Part shown: positions 1-9,483 of the stretch, in pieces | Position numbering within the stretch: the stretch's first letter is position 1 | How the letters are laid out: each line of letters opens with the position of its first letter | Assembly (NCBI GenBank): GCA_024998565.1 | Contig: JACOEM010000001.1 | Coordinates: 674,773 to 738,772, forward strand | Reading direction: 5' to 3' | Length of the DNA stretch: 64,000 nt | From: Nitrospira sp. | Lineage (GTDB): Bacteria > Nitrospirota > Nitrospiria > Nitrospirales > Nitrospiraceae | The notes under the pieces: generated by a model | Databases searched by the model: none | The model's input: only the letters and a program-made list of their open reading frames with translations | Told to the model about the DNA's origin: nothing | Translations under genes and position numbers: made by a program

Positions 1-276
1 GTGAACGGGCTGAATCGTATCGGCTGGCCGGTGGCACTACCCCGCGCGACCATGTTCGTCTGGGCTCGTATTCCGGACCCGTTCCGGCATATGGGATCGC
101 TGGAGTTTTCGAAGCTGCTTCTTCGGGAAGCCAAGGTCGCGGTGTCGCCAGGAATCGGGTTCGGAGAGGGTGGAGATGAATTCGTGCGGTTTGCGCTGGT
201 GGAAAATGAACATCGCACGCGGCAGGCTTTGCGCGGGATCCGCAAAGTGCTGAATTTGGATGACCAGGAATCATGA
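1..276 (+). CDS. alaC: PLP-dependent aminotransferase, C-terminal part (AlaC-like)
   Basis: The frame is open from base 1 and ends in TGA at 276, so the gene begins outside the window; the GTG at base 1 is not taken as a real start. The 91 residues match the C-terminal small domain of class I aminotransferases of the AlaC (glutamate-pyruvate) type: '[10 protein letters not shown]' and '[20 protein letters not shown]' followed by the family's terminal helix with ENEHRTRQA. The conserved C-terminal Arg that binds the substrate carboxylate is in VRFAL. The stop overlaps the next start (ATGA), so it is the first visible gene of the amino-acid operon. LL-diaminopimelate aminotransferase is the main alternative because that family is close. 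Confidence 0.75.
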   Translation: MNGLNRIGWPVALPRATMFVWARIPDPFRHMGSLEFSKLLLREAKVAVSPGIGFGEGGDEFVRFALVENEHRTRQALRGIRKVLNLDDQES

Positions 277-1586
277 AGAGTGAGATCGGCGTCGGGTTAA
301 TCGGATTTGGAACGGTCGGCACCGGTGTGGCTCGGGTGCTGATCGAAAATGCTGAGCTGATTCGTCGGCGGGTGGGCGTGCCCGTCAAGCTGGTTCGCAT
401 CGCGGACCTCGACATCACGCGCGATCGCGGCACTGCGATTCCTCCGGGCGTGCTCACGACGGATATTCAGCAAGTCGTCACGGATCCACGGGTGGATATC
501 GTCATCGAATTGATCGGCGGCTATGACTTCGCCAAGCGCGTGATTCTGGATGCCATTCAGCGTGGTAAACATGTAGTCACGGCCAACAAGGCCTTGCTGG
601 CCGTGCATGGTGAAGAGATCTTTGCCGCGGCGTCGCGTCAAGGCATCGACCTCGGCTTCGAGGCGAGCGTGGGCGGCGGAATTCCAGTCATCCGCGCATT
701 GATGGAAGGATTGGCTGCGAATAATATTCAGTCGATCTATGGCATCATCAACGGCACCTCGAACTATATTCTCAGCCGGATGACCAGTGAAGGGCAGCGT
801 TTTGACGTGGTGTTGGAGGAGGCGAAACGTGCCGGCTACGCAGAGGCCGACCCCACGTTCGATGTGGCGGGCATTGATTCGGCGCACAAACTGACCATCA
901 TGGTCAGTCTGGCTTACGGCACGCCTGTCAATTTCAAAGAGATCTACACAGAAGGTATCACCGGGCTCACGCCGCTCGACATTGCCTACGCGAAGGAGTT
1001 CGGGTTTACCATCAAGCTGCTGGCGATCGCAAAATACTCCGAGGGCGAGATCGAGGCACGCGTGCATCCGACGATGGTGCCGTCGGCTTCCCAAATCGCC
1101 AAGGTCGACGGTGTCTACAATGCGATCCAGCTGGTGGGCGATGCCGTCGAAGATGTGGTGCTGTATGGTCGGGGCGCGGGGTCGATGCCGACGGGAAGTG
1201 CGGTCGTGAGCGATGTCATGGCCATCGCGCGCAATCTCCTCAAAGATGCCGCCGGGCGTGTCCCGCCTGCATCCTATCAGCCCGATCAGCGTCGGCCGTT
1301 GCGCATGCGGCCGATGGAAGAAATAACCTCGCTCTACTACATTCGCTTTATGGTGGTCGATCGGCCGGGCGTCTTGTCGCAGATTGCCGGAGTCCTGGGT
1401 CGTTATGGGATCAGCATTTCGTCGGTGTTGCAGCAGGGACGCAAAGAGGGGCAGACGGTGCCGGTCGTCATCATGACACATATGGCAAAGGAGCGGGACA
1501 TTCAGAACGCGCTCCGTGAAATCAACCCCATGTCCTACATCTCCGAGCCCACGACGCTGATCAGGGTCGAAGGGCGGGATGAATGA
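273..1586 (+). CDS. hom: Homoserine dehydrogenase
   Basis: Reduces aspartate semialdehyde to homoserine with NAD(P)H, the branch step towards threonine and methionine. The 437-residue protein starts with a Rossmann glycine motif ([16 protein letters not shown]), has the substrate region with '[11 protein letters not shown]' and '[19 protein letters not shown]' in the middle, and ends with an ACT domain (about residues 353-432, beginning [20 protein letters not shown]) that normally mediates threonine feedback. Length is typical for the monofunctional bacterial enzyme; no aspartate-kinase domain is fused. The ATG overlaps the preceding stop by four bases, indicating translational coupling. Confidence 0.96.
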   Translation: MKSEIGVGLIGFGTVGTGVARVLIENAELIRRRVGVPVKLVRIADLDITRDRGTAIPPGVLTTDIQQVVTDPRVDIVIELIGGYDFAKRVILDAIQRGKHVVTANKALLAVHGEEIFAAASRQGIDLGFEASVGGGIPVIRALMEGLAANNIQSIYGIINGTSNYILSRMTSEGQRFDVVLEEAKRAGYAEADPTFDVAGIDSAHKLTIMVSLAYGTPVNFKEIYTEGITGLTPLDIAYAKEFGFTIKLLAIAKYSEGEIEARVHPTMVPSASQIAKVDGVYNAIQLVGDAVEDVVLYGRGAGSMPTGSAVVSDVMAIARNLLKDAAGRVPPASYQPDQRRPLRMRPMEEITSLYYIRFMVVDRPGVLSQIAGVLGRYGISISSVLQQGRKEGQTVPVVIMTHMAKERDIQNALREINPMSYISEPTTLIRVEGRDE

Positions 1587-1630
1587 AGGGGGCTCTCCGG
1601 CTTGCTGAGAGGATGGTTGAGTAGACTCTT

Positions 1631-2689
1631 ATGATTCGTTGGCGTGGGATCATCGAAGAATACCGGAAGTTCCTGCCGGTCACGGCCCAGACACCCGTGA
1701 TCACGCTGGGCGAAGGCCATACTCCACTCATCCGCGCGGCGCGGCTTGCGAAGAAGATCGCTCCGGGGATTGATCTGTATCTGAAGTATGAAGGCATGAA
1801 CCCCACCGGATCCTTCAAGGATCGCGGCATGACTATGGCGATTTCCAAGGCTGTCGAAGGGGGCGCGCGGGCGGTCATTTGCGCCTCCACCGGAAATACG
1901 TCTGCCTCCGCTGCCGCGTACGGGGCCAGGGCGGGTATTGCCGTGTACGTGCTCATTCCGGCCGGTAAGATCGCCCTGGGGAAATTGTCGCAGGCGATGA
2001 TGCACCAGGCCACGGTCATTCAAGTCGAAGGGAATTTTGACCAGGCGTTGACCATCGTCAAAGAGCTGTCGGCCACGTATCCCGTTGAGTTGGTCAATTC
2101 TCTGAACCCCTTCCGGATCGAGGGGCAGAAAACGGCGGCCATGGAGATTTGCGACGATCTCGGCGATGCACCGGCTATGCATGTACTTCCTGTAGGGAAT
2201 GCAGGTAATATCACCGCCTATTGGAACGGCTATCGGGAGTATCGTGCGGCCAATCAGACGACGCGGTTGCCTCGGATGATGGGATTTCAGGCCGCCGGTG
2301 CGGCGCCGATTGTCTTAGGCCATATCGTCGAAGAGCCACAGACGGTGGCTACGGCGATCCGAATCGGCAATCCGGCCAGTTGGCAATCGGCCCTCACGGC
2401 GGTGAAGGAGTCGTCCGGTGCCATCGATATGGTCTCCGATGAAGAAATTCTGCATGCCTATGCCCTGGTGGCCAGTGAGGAAGGCGTCTTTTGTGAACCA
2501 GCATCCGCTACGTCCGTGGCCGGTGTCATTAAGTTGAGTCAGGCCGGACAATTAAAAGAAGGTACCACGGTTGTGTGTACGTTGACCGGGCATGGTTTGA
2601 AGGATGCCGATACGGCGATCGGCATTTCACGACAGCCTCAAACAGTGAGAGCCACCCGCGATGATGTGGCCCGCCTCCTTCATGTCTGA
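1631..2689 (+). CDS. thrC: Threonine synthase
   Basis: PLP enzyme that converts O-phosphohomoserine to threonine. The 352-residue protein carries the fold-type II lysine motif 'GSFKDRGMT' near residue 62, the '[18 protein letters not shown]' phosphate-binding loop region, and a C-terminal 'TLTGHGLKD' motif characteristic of threonine synthase. The length matches the short bacterial class. It lies 44 bases after hom and 18 bases before the next gene. Its substrate implies a homoserine-phosphorylating enzyme in the cell, yet no GHMP-type thrB is adjacent (see the next gene and the thrH gene near 49.5 kb). Confidence 0.96.
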   Translation: MIRWRGIIEEYRKFLPVTAQTPVITLGEGHTPLIRAARLAKKIAPGIDLYLKYEGMNPTGSFKDRGMTMAISKAVEGGARAVICASTGNTSASAAAYGARAGIAVYVLIPAGKIALGKLSQAMMHQATVIQVEGNFDQALTIVKELSATYPVELVNSLNPFRIEGQKTAAMEICDDLGDAPAMHVLPVGNAGNITAYWNGYREYRAANQTTRLPRMMGFQAAGAAPIVLGHIVEEPQTVATAIRIGNPASWQSALTAVKESSGAIDMVSDEEILHAYALVASEEGVFCEPASATSVAGVIKLSQAGQLKEGTTVVCTLTGHGLKDADTAIGISRQPQTVRATRDDVARLLHV

Positions 2690-2707
2690 TTACCTCAGGA
2701 ACATTGC

Positions 2708-3958
2708 ATGAAATATTTGATCCTGCATGCCGACGGGATGGCAGATCTCGCGTGTCCGGAACTCGGTGGAAAAACCCCGCTTCAAGCGGCCGCAACTCCG
2801 AACCTTGACCAGATCGCCCAGCGTGGCGAGGTGGGGTTGTTGAGCCTTCCCTCGGAAGCCGGAGCCGCTGGAAGTGATGTCACCAGTGTGGCTGTGCTGG
2901 GATATGATCCGAAAAAGTATTATCCGGGCCCAGGCCCACTGGAGGCGGCCGGTCTCGGCGTCACGGTGGGTGAGCAGGACGTGGTGTTCCGGTGCACCAT
3001 GGTGACGGTGCGGGGGGAGTCTGCCTCCGGTAGCAAAGATCGAGCAACCGACATCAAGAAACTCGGGCCGCATGTCCTCATGGAGGACGCGACCGCCGGT
3101 CTCATTGACACGGAGCAGGCTCGTGAGTTGCTCGAAGCGGTGAATGAACAGCTTGGCTCGGAGTCGATTCAGTTTTACCCCGGTTCCGGGCATCGGCACC
3201 TTATGGTCTGGGTCGGAGGGAAATCCCGCGCGACGTGTCTCGATCCGCAACCGTTGGTCGGCCGGTCGATCGCCGATGCGTTACCGAGCGGTGACGGCGC
3301 CGACGTGCTGCGCAAGATCATGGATGCGGCGTTTTTCATCCTGCGCGACCATCCGGTGAATGAGGAACGTGAGCAGGAGGGGTTGAAGCCCGCCAATTGC
3401 CTGTGGTTGTGGGGCCAGGGCCGTGCCGCCGTGTGGCCGCCCTTGCCGGAGCGATACCAGATCGCCGGTGTGGTGGTGTCATCCAGTGATGTCCATCGTG
3501 GAGTTGGGGTGTGCGCCGGGTTGGATGCGGTCGAGCTTCCGCTTGCCGACGGAAACGATGCGAATGAGTTCACGGGTTGCGTCCAAACGGCGGTGCAGGA
3601 ATTGGGCAGGAAGGATTTCGTCTATCTGCATGCCGGGCTTTCCGACGACGTGTTGCATGCGACGGATGTCCAGGAGAAGGTGCGGGCCATTGAGCGGTTC
3701 GATACTCAGGTCGTCGGGCCGATTCTTTCTGCACTGGCGGCGCATCCAGCCTATCGGTTGCTGGTCGTGTGTGATCCCGGCCTCTCGAAGGGCCACGGTT
3801 CTGAGGTTCCGCCGATCCTGTATGCGCTGTGTGATAGTGCCGCCAAGCCGTCGGCCGGAGTCACCAAGCGGTTTCACGAGCAGGATGCGAATATCGCCGG
3901 GACCGCGCCTCGCGATGCCACGAAGTTGATGTTGCGATTATTCCCGCGCGGAGTATAG
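2708..3958 (+). CDS. apgM: ApgM-family metalloenzyme: cofactor-independent phosphoglycerate mutase or proposed homoserine kinase
   Basis: A 416-residue member of the alkaline phosphatase superfamily in the archaeal-type (ApgM) cofactor-independent phosphoglycerate mutase branch. Visible family marks: metal-site start 'ILHADGMAD', '[14 protein letters not shown]' around the nucleophile, '[12 protein letters not shown]', 'DRATD', '[11 protein letters not shown]', and a late '[14 protein letters not shown]'. Family knowledge: a subset of this family found next to threonine genes has been proposed to be a non-orthologous homoserine kinase. Here it sits exactly between thrC and lysC, 18 bases after thrC and four bases before lysC, so that role is at least as likely as glycolytic mutase. 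The sequence alone does not settle the substrate. Confidence 0.85.
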   Translation: MKYLILHADGMADLACPELGGKTPLQAAATPNLDQIAQRGEVGLLSLPSEAGAAGSDVTSVAVLGYDPKKYYPGPGPLEAAGLGVTVGEQDVVFRCTMVTVRGESASGSKDRATDIKKLGPHVLMEDATAGLIDTEQARELLEAVNEQLGSESIQFYPGSGHRHLMVWVGGKSRATCLDPQPLVGRSIADALPSGDGADVLRKIMDAAFFILRDHPVNEEREQEGLKPANCLWLWGQGRAAVWPPLPERYQIAGVVVSSSDVHRGVGVCAGLDAVELPLADGNDANEFTGCVQTAVQELGRKDFVYLHAGLSDDVLHATDVQEKVRAIERFDTQVVGPILSALAAHPAYRLLVVCDPGLSKGHGSEVPPILYALCDSAAKPSAGVTKRFHEQDANIAGTAPRDATKLMLRLFPRGV

Positions 3959-3962
3959 AGCT

Positions 3963-5198
3963 GTGGCGCTGATCGTTCAAAAATACGGGGGAACATCCGT
4001 CGGGACGGTCGAACGGATTCATCGTGTCGCCGAACGTGTCGAACGCGCTCAGAAAGGCGGCCACCAGGTGGTGGTGGTGTTGTCGGCCATGAGCGGAGAA
4101 ACTGATCGACTGCTGAAGTTGGCGCATGAAGTTACCGGTGCGCCTGACGAACGGGAATTGGACATGCTGCTCTCGACGGGGGAGCGGGTGACGATTGCGT
4201 TGCTTGCCATGGAACTCCGGGGCCGAGGGGTGAATGCCCGCTCCTTCACGGGACGGCAGGTCGGCATTCACACGGACAGCGCACACACCAAAGCTAGAAT
4301 TTCACGCGTCACGGCCGATCGAATCAAGGAAGCGTTGTCTGCGGGCGTGATCCCCGTTGTGGCAGGATTCCAGGGCATTAACGCCAGCTCGGATGTCACG
4401 ACGCTGGGCCGGGGCGGGTCCGATCTAACAGCCGTTGCGCTGGCAGCGGCGCTCAAGGCCGACCGCTGCATTATTTATACGGATGTGGATGGTGTCTACA
4501 CTGCCGATCCGAACATCGTGCCGGCTGCGCGGCGTCTGGAGAAGATCTCCTACGAAGAGATGTTGGAAATGGCCAGCCTCGGCGCCAAGGTGCTGCAGAG
4601 TCGCTCGGTAGAGTTTGCGGCCAAGTACTCCGTGCCGGTAGAGGTCAATTCAAGTTTCAAAGAAGGAAAGGGAACGCTCGTGACACGTGAAGATGCCGAT
4701 ATGGAAGGGGTCATGGTGTCGGGTGTGACGGGGGACCGCAATCAGGCCAAGATTACGATTGTTGGTGTGCCGGATCGGCCAGGGATCGCCGCGCGCGTGT
4801 TCGGGGCCGTGGCCAATGCCAACATCGTGGTGGATATGATCATCCAAAACGTCAGCCAGGCCTCCACAACCGACATTTCGTTCACGGTTCCCAAAGCCGA
4901 TTTGCGCAATGCCGTCGATCTCGTCCAGCGCCTGTCCGAAGAGATCGGCGCCCGATCCGTGGCTGTGACGGAATCCATCGCCAAGGTGTCGCTCATCGGG
5001 GTGGGTATGCGGTCGCATTCCGGAGTGGCGGCAAAAATGTTTGAGGTGCTCTCCCGCGAAGGCGTGAACATTATGATGATCAGCACGTCGGAAATTAAGA
5101 TTTCCTGTGTCATCGAGGAAAAGTATTTGGAATTGGCCATGCGCACGCTTCATACGGCGTTCGGCCTGGATCGGGTTTCGGCGCCTGCCCTGGGCTAA
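3963..5198 (+). CDS. lysC: Aspartate kinase
   Basis: Phosphorylates aspartate, the first step of lysine, threonine and methionine synthesis. The 411-residue protein begins with GTG (four bases after the previous stop). It has the kinase N-terminal '[10 protein letters not shown]' motif, '[15 protein letters not shown]' and '[12 protein letters not shown]' of the amino-acid kinase fold, and two C-terminal ACT domains (about residues 265-400, with '[13 protein letters not shown]' and '[15 protein letters not shown]') where lysine and/or threonine bind. Length and layout are those of monofunctional feedback-regulated aspartokinases. Confidence 0.96.
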   Translation: MALIVQKYGGTSVGTVERIHRVAERVERAQKGGHQVVVVLSAMSGETDRLLKLAHEVTGAPDERELDMLLSTGERVTIALLAMELRGRGVNARSFTGRQVGIHTDSAHTKARISRVTADRIKEALSAGVIPVVAGFQGINASSDVTTLGRGGSDLTAVALAAALKADRCIIYTDVDGVYTADPNIVPAARRLEKISYEEMLEMASLGAKVLQSRSVEFAAKYSVPVEVNSSFKEGKGTLVTREDADMEGVMVSGVTGDRNQAKITIVGVPDRPGIAARVFGAVANANIVVDMIIQNVSQASTTDISFTVPKADLRNAVDLVQRLSEEIGARSVAVTESIAKVSLIGVGMRSHSGVAAKMFEVLSREGVNIMMISTSEIKISCVIEEKYLELAMRTLHTAFGLDRVSAPALG

Positions 5199-5228
5199 TC
5201 TGTCAGAAGCGCGCCAACGAGCGGCCTG

Positions 5229-6917
5229 GTGTCTCCTCGACAGGTCCGCCACGAGCCTGTTACTCTCACGCCCATGAAACGTCGAACTACAGCGCCGCGG
5301 CGTGCACGCGGATCGGAGCCTGTCTCGGTGCCGTCTCTCACGGCGGCGCAAGCATCTGCGCTCGAAATCTACGATACCACCTTGCGGGATGGCGCTCAGG
5401 CGGAGGATGTCAGTTTCTCCGTGGAGGATAAGCTTCGTGTGGCGCAACAACTGGATGACCTCGGTGTGCATTTCATCGAGGGGGGATGGCCGGGTGCAAA
5501 TCCGAAAGACATCGAGTTCTTTCGTATGGTCAAGACTATTCCCTTCAAGAATGCGACCATCGTAGCGTTCGGTTCGACTCGGAAAGCCAGCAACTCGGTT
5601 CGAAAAGATAAAAACCTTCAAGAATTGCTCGCGTCCGGTACTCCAACCATCACGCTCTTCGGTAAGAGTTGGTCGTTTCAAGTAACGGATGCATTGGGCA
5701 TTGCGCTCGCCAAGAATTTGGAGTTGATCGAAGACTCGATTCACTACTTGCGCTCCAAGGATCGTCGGGTCTTCTATGACGCCGAACATTTTTTCGACGG
5801 ATACAAGGCGAATCCAGACTATGCCTTGCAGACGATTCGCAGAGCGATTGCCGGGGGCGCCGAGCGGGTCATTCTCTGTGATACCAACGGCGGGACCATG
5901 CCGTGGGAAATCCGTGAAATTTGCCGTATTGTGAAGCAGGAATGTCCTGTACCCTTGGGGATTCATGCGCACAACGACAGCGAAATGGCGGTGGCAAACT
6001 CGCTCGTCGCCGTGGAGTCGGGCATTCTGCAGGTGCAGGGGACGATCAACGGAATCGGTGAGCGATGCGGCAATGCCAATCTCTGCTCCATCATTCCAAA
6101 TCTACAGTTGAAAATGCAGCGGCCTGCGCTCGGCAACAAGCTGACGCACCTGAAGGATGTATCCGGGTTTGTGACGGAGATCGCCAACCTGATGCCCAAT
6201 AAGCGGCAACCCTACGTCGGGGATGCGGCCTTTGCGCACAAGGGCGGCGTGCATATTCATGCGGTGCTCAAGAATGCGGCGACCTACGAACACATCGATC
6301 CTGCAGCGGTGGGAAACCGTCGTCGGATCTTGGTCTCGGATTATGCGGGGCGCAGCGGGCTCCTGGAAAAGGTTGAAGCGTACGGCATTTCGCTGAACAA
6401 GAATCACGCAAAGTTGCAAGAACTGGTCGAGACGCTCAAGGAACGCGAAAGCCAAGGGTACCAATTTGAAGGTGCGGAGGGATCGTTTGAGCTGCTGATG
6501 CGCAAAGCCATGGGCAGCCATCGTCCGTCCTTTCAGCTGCTCGGCTTCCGGGTGATTGTCGAGAAGAAGCAGGAGCACGGTCTGCTGTTGTCGGAGGCCA
6601 CCGTGATGGTGAAGGTCGGGGAGGTCGTCGAGCATACGGCCGCTGTCGGGGCCGGTCCCGTGAATGCCCTCGACCATGCGCTCCGTAAAGCCTTGGAGAA
6701 GTTCTATCCGCAACTTCGTGAAGTGAAGCTTCTGGACTATAAGGTCCGTGTGCTCTCTGCGGATAAGGGGACGGAATCGAAGGTGCGCGTTCTCATTGAG
6801 TCGGGTGATCACAAGGACAAGTGGGGCACCGTCGGTGTGTCGGAAAACATCATGGAAGCGAGCTGGCAGGCACTGGCGGACAGCATCGAGTATAAATTGC
6901 TGCTCGCGGATCGTTAG
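5229..6917 (+). CDS. cimA: (R)-citramalate synthase
   Basis: Condenses acetyl-CoA with pyruvate to citramalate, the entry to a threonine-independent isoleucine route. HMGL-like TIM barrel near the N terminus: 'IYDTTLRDGAQAEDVSFS' supplies the metal-binding Asp and catalytic Arg, and 'GIHAHNDSEMA' supplies the HxH metal ligands. A C-terminal LeuA-type allosteric/dimer domain runs from about residue 435. This arrangement and the lysC context favour CimA over 2-isopropylmalate synthase. The start is uncertain: GTG at 5229 has a weak upstream GAGCGG, whereas ATG at 5274 would remove 15 residues; neither has a strong ribosome site. Confidence 0.92.
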   Translation: MSPRQVRHEPVTLTPMKRRTTAPRRARGSEPVSVPSLTAAQASALEIYDTTLRDGAQAEDVSFSVEDKLRVAQQLDDLGVHFIEGGWPGANPKDIEFFRMVKTIPFKNATIVAFGSTRKASNSVRKDKNLQELLASGTPTITLFGKSWSFQVTDALGIALAKNLELIEDSIHYLRSKDRRVFYDAEHFFDGYKANPDYALQTIRRAIAGGAERVILCDTNGGTMPWEIREICRIVKQECPVPLGIHAHNDSEMAVANSLVAVESGILQVQGTINGIGERCGNANLCSIIPNLQLKMQRPALGNKLTHLKDVSGFVTEIANLMPNKRQPYVGDAAFAHKGGVHIHAVLKNAATYEHIDPAAVGNRRRILVSDYAGRSGLLEKVEAYGISLNKNHAKLQELVETLKERESQGYQFEGAEGSFELLMRKAMGSHRPSFQLLGFRVIVEKKQEHGLLLSEATVMVKVGEVVEHTAAVGAGPVNALDHALRKALEKFYPQLREVKLLDYKVRVLSADKGTESKVRVLIESGDHKDKWGTVGVSENIMEASWQALADSIEYKLLLADR

Positions 6918-6950
6918 GCTCTTTTCACCTCCATCGGGCGCACATAATCC

Positions 6951-6979
6951 TTGACAGGGCAGGTAACCTCACGTAACTT
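6951..6979 (+). promoter_or_regulatory. Candidate sigma-70 promoter for ihfA
   Basis: A perfect -35 hexamer TTGACA at 6951-6956 is followed after 17 bases by TAACTT (6974-6979), a weak -10 match with three of six bases. It lies in the 145-base gap between cimA and ihfA and would give a leader of roughly 75 bases. Spacing is ideal; the weak -10 is the main doubt. Confidence 0.45.
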
Positions 6980-7062
6980 ATGGGGAAATTCTTTGTCTTG
7001 GACGCTGGACACCAAGAAGCACTTCCTAAGGAACGACTCTAGTGGATGGCGGGGGGAAAGGC

Positions 7063-7338
7063 ATGAGAAAGGCGGATATCGCGAACGAAATCTTCAAGCA
7101 GGTCGGAGTATCCAAGAACGATGCAGCCGATATCGTCGAACTCGTGCTCAATCTGCTGAAGGGAGTGCTACAAAAAGGTGACGCGGTCAAAATTGCAGGA
7201 TTCGGGAATTTTGTAGTACGAAGCAAAGGGGCTCGCAAGGGACGGAACCCGCGAACCGGAGAAGAAATCGGGATTACTCCCCGGCGAGTGGTCACGTTTC
7301 GGCCCAGTCAGGTATTTAAAAAGTACGTCAATTCCTAA
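7063..7338 (+). CDS. ihfA: Integration host factor alpha / HU-family DNA-bending protein
   Basis: A 91-residue DNA-bending protein of the HU/IHF family. It opens MRKADIANEIFKQVG and has the DNA-binding arm 'GFGNFVVRSKGARKGRNP' followed by 'RTGEEIGITPRRVVTFRPSQ', closer to IHF-alpha ('ARRVVTFRP') than to HU. ATG at 7063 is chosen because a GGAAAGG ribosome site sits just upstream; an in-frame GTG at 7042 would add seven glycine-rich residues. The MerR-type gene 41 bases downstream matches the ihfA-merR pairing seen in many bacteria, which supports ihfA. Confidence 0.9.
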   Translation: MRKADIANEIFKQVGVSKNDAADIVELVLNLLKGVLQKGDAVKIAGFGNFVVRSKGARKGRNPRTGEEIGITPRRVVTFRPSQVFKKYVNS

Positions 7339-7379
7339 TCGCTACCTTGCTACGAGCACAAGCAGCATGAGGACCGGTC

Positions 7380-7733
7380 ATGGGGAATGAGCCCAGACTG
7401 GGAAGCAAAGTCTTTTACAAAATCGGCGAAGTCAGCAAGATTTCCAAACTGCCGGCTTATGTCTTGCGGTTTTGGGAATCGGAGTTTAGCTTCCTGAGAC
7501 CGAAGAAGAGCCGCGGCAATCAGCGGCTCTATGTGCAGAAAGATGTCGATACGGTGCTGGAGATCAAGCGCATGCTCTATGACGAGGGGCATACGCTGGC
7601 CGGGGTGAAGCGGTACTGGGCTCGTCGAGGACGAGTCACTGTGAAGAAGCTGAGCTCGCGGAAAGAACTGGCACAACGTGTCAGAGGCGACCTCCAGGCG
7701 ATCATTAGAATGATCGATTCTCATTCGTCGTGA
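7380..7733 (+). CDS. MerR-family transcriptional regulator
   Basis: A 117-residue winged-helix regulator. The MerR DNA-binding domain fills residues 14-85: '[20 protein letters not shown]', the wing '[14 protein letters not shown]', and the start of the dimer helix '[20 protein letters not shown]'. The C-terminal tail is short and basic with no cysteine metal site, so no metal ligand can be predicted. The gene starts ATG 41 bases after ihfA, an arrangement common in bacteria. Its targets cannot be read from the sequence. Confidence 0.88.
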   Translation: MGNEPRLGSKVFYKIGEVSKISKLPAYVLRFWESEFSFLRPKKSRGNQRLYVQKDVDTVLEIKRMLYDEGHTLAGVKRYWARRGRVTVKKLSSRKELAQRVRGDLQAIIRMIDSHSS

Positions 7734-7792
7734 ACGGTTTTTGTGATGCGGGCGGCTGCGTCCACTTGTGGGTACATCGATGTCGTGTGTGT

Positions 7793-7869
7793 CGGGGCGT
7801 AGCGCAGCCCGGTAGCGCACTCGCTTGGGGTGCGAGGGGTCGTGGGTTCAAATCCCGCCGCCCCGACCA
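7793..7869 (+). tRNA. tRNA-Pro (anticodon GGG)
   Basis: A full cloverleaf of 77 nt can be drawn: acceptor CGGGGCG pairs with CGCCCCG, D-arm GCGC/GCGC, anticodon stem CTCGC/GCGAG around loop TTGGGGT (anticodon GGG), T-arm GTGGG-TTCAAAT-CCCGC, discriminator A and a genome-encoded CCA. It stands alone between the MerR gene and surE. Confidence 0.97.
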
Positions 7870-8035
7870 TCGGCACGATGTTCTCTACCACTGTCAGTGT
7901 CCTGAGGGACGTTGATCATTGCGGACGATCTTGTGAGTGTGTTCGAGTGTGTTCCCCTCTCTTGTGTCCCCACTCTTGATCCAGCGATTTCGGAACTCCT
8001 CTTTCACGATCTGTGCGAAACGTAAAGGAGCGGTT

Positions 8036-8851
8036 GTGGCGCGTGTACGGATTCTTGTGACGAATGACGATGGCATTGCGTCTCCCGGGATTCACGCGGT
8101 CGCGGCGGCGTTGGGTGCATTGGGGGAAGTGTGGATCGTCGCACCCGATCGGGAGCGGACAGCCGTCGGGCATGCGGTCACGTTGCATAAGCCGCTTCGT
8201 ATTACCAAGATGGCACCCCGTGTCTTCATGGTGAACGGGACACCTGTGGACTGTGTCAACTTGGCTCTGGTGAAGGTATTGCCGGGGCGGCCGTCGTTGA
8301 TCGTCTCGGGGATTAATCGAGGGGTCAATCTCGGCGATGATGTGATGTATTCCGGCACCGTGTCGGGGGCTCTGGAAGGAACGATTCTGGGCATCCCCTC
8401 GATCGCTGTGTCTCAAGAGGGTGACGAGACGTTCCGGTTCGATGTCGGAGCGCAGTATGCGGCTCGAGTGGCTGCCGAGGTATTGCGGCATGGATTGCCG
8501 CCGGAAACGATCCTGAACGTGAATATTCCGAATGCTCCGGTCCGGTCGATCAAGGGGGTGAAAGTGACCTGCTTGAGTCGGCGTCGTTTCAACAACCCCG
8601 TCGTTGAAAAAGTCGATCCGAGGGGCCGGAAGTATTACTGGATCGCCGGGACGCGTCAGTCGTGGAGTCGTGAGAAAGATGCCGATCACGAAGCGTTGGA
8701 GCAGCGCATGGTGTCCGTGACCCCGATCCACCTGGATACGACCCACCATGAAGTGCTGGAACAGTTCAAGGCGTGGGAGCGGCCGCTCTCGAAACCGTCT
8801 GCGCTTCCGACACCGCCGAAGCCACGCGCAAGAAGGAGAGCCCAGGCGTGA
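8036..8851 (+). CDS. surE: 5'/3'-nucleotidase SurE
   Basis: Metal-dependent survival phosphatase acting on nucleoside monophosphates in the cytoplasm. The GTG start at 8036 is preceded by AAAGGAG; the frame is open further upstream but without a better start. Family motifs: 'ILVTNDDGIASPGIHA' with the metal-binding DD, 'VAPDRERTAVGHA', 'VNGTPVDCVNLAL', 'SGINRGVNLGDDVMYSGTV' and 'EGTILGIPSIAVS'. The 271-residue length is normal, with a Pro/Arg-rich tail. It overlaps the DedA gene by four bases (GTGA). Confidence 0.95.
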   Translation: MARVRILVTNDDGIASPGIHAVAAALGALGEVWIVAPDRERTAVGHAVTLHKPLRITKMAPRVFMVNGTPVDCVNLALVKVLPGRPSLIVSGINRGVNLGDDVMYSGTVSGALEGTILGIPSIAVSQEGDETFRFDVGAQYAARVAAEVLRHGLPPETILNVNIPNAPVRSIKGVKVTCLSRRRFNNPVVEKVDPRGRKYYWIAGTRQSWSREKDADHEALEQRMVSVTPIHLDTTHHEVLEQFKAWERPLSKPSALPTPPKPRARRRAQA

Positions 8852-9483
8852 CCGGCCTCATCGAGTGGTTGATCGAAGTGCTCGGCCGGTTCGTGATCGC
8901 CACGATTTCGACCTTCGGCTATACGGGTATTGTCATTACGATGGCGATCGAAAGTGCCTGTATCCCACTGCCGAGTGAAATCATCATGCCGTTTTCCGGC
9001 TACCTGGTCTCCACCGGACAATTTTCAATGTGGGGCGTAGCCTTCGCCGGCGCGATCGGCAATGTGCTCGGGTCCCTGGTCGCGTACTACGTCGGGGTAT
9101 GGGGAGGGCGGCCGTTTGTCGAACGCTATGGCCGGTATTTCCTGGTCTCGCAGCACGATGTGGACGTGGCCGACCGGTGGTTTGCGAAACATGGGGAGGC
9201 CGCGGTGTTGATCGGCCGGCTGCTACCCGTTGTGCGAACGTTCATCTCTCTCCCGGCGGGAATTGCCCGCATGGACATCAAAAAGTTCGTGCTGTATTCA
9301 TTCGTGGGCGCGCTTCCCTTCTGTTATGCGTTAGCCTATGTGGGACTGAAGATGGGGGAGCACTGGAATGAGTTGCACCAGTATTTCCATCACGCGGATC
9401 TGGTGATCGGGTTGTGTCTTGCCGTGGGCCTCGGGTATTTTCTCTGGTCCCACTGGCCGAAGCGTCGTCCGTCTATGGAGTAA
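8848..9483 (+). CDS. DedA-family membrane protein
   Basis: A 211-residue polytopic inner-membrane protein of the DedA/SNARE-associated family, whose members take part in undecaprenyl-phosphate or lipid recycling and envelope homeostasis. Visible: 'ESACIPLPSEIIMPFSGYLV' (the DedA E/P-rich re-entrant motif) and 'GRLLPVVRTFISLPAGIARM' (the conserved GRxxPxxRT...aG motif). GTG at 8848 is chosen because it follows AAGGAGAG and overlaps the surE stop; upstream in-frame codons run into surE. The context gives no specific substrate. Confidence 0.9.
   Translation: MTGLIEWLIEVLGRFVIATISTFGYTGIVITMAIESACIPLPSEIIMPFSGYLVSTGQFSMWGVAFAGAIGNVLGSLVAYYVGVWGGRPFVERYGRYFLVSQHDVDVADRWFAKHGEAAVLIGRLLPVVRTFISLPAGIARMDIKKFVLYSFVGALPFCYALAYVGLKMGEHWNELHQYFHHADLVIGLCLAVGLGYFLWSHWPKRRPSME

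Noticed and set aside
297..1481. Long open frame of 394 codons antisense to hom
   Set aside because: It is a shadow of the GC-rich codon usage of hom; no motif, low-complexity Arg/His composition, and hom itself is certain.
4650..5972. Open frame of 440 codons antisense to lysC/cimA
   Set aside because: It spans two well-supported genes on the other strand and has no recognisable domain.
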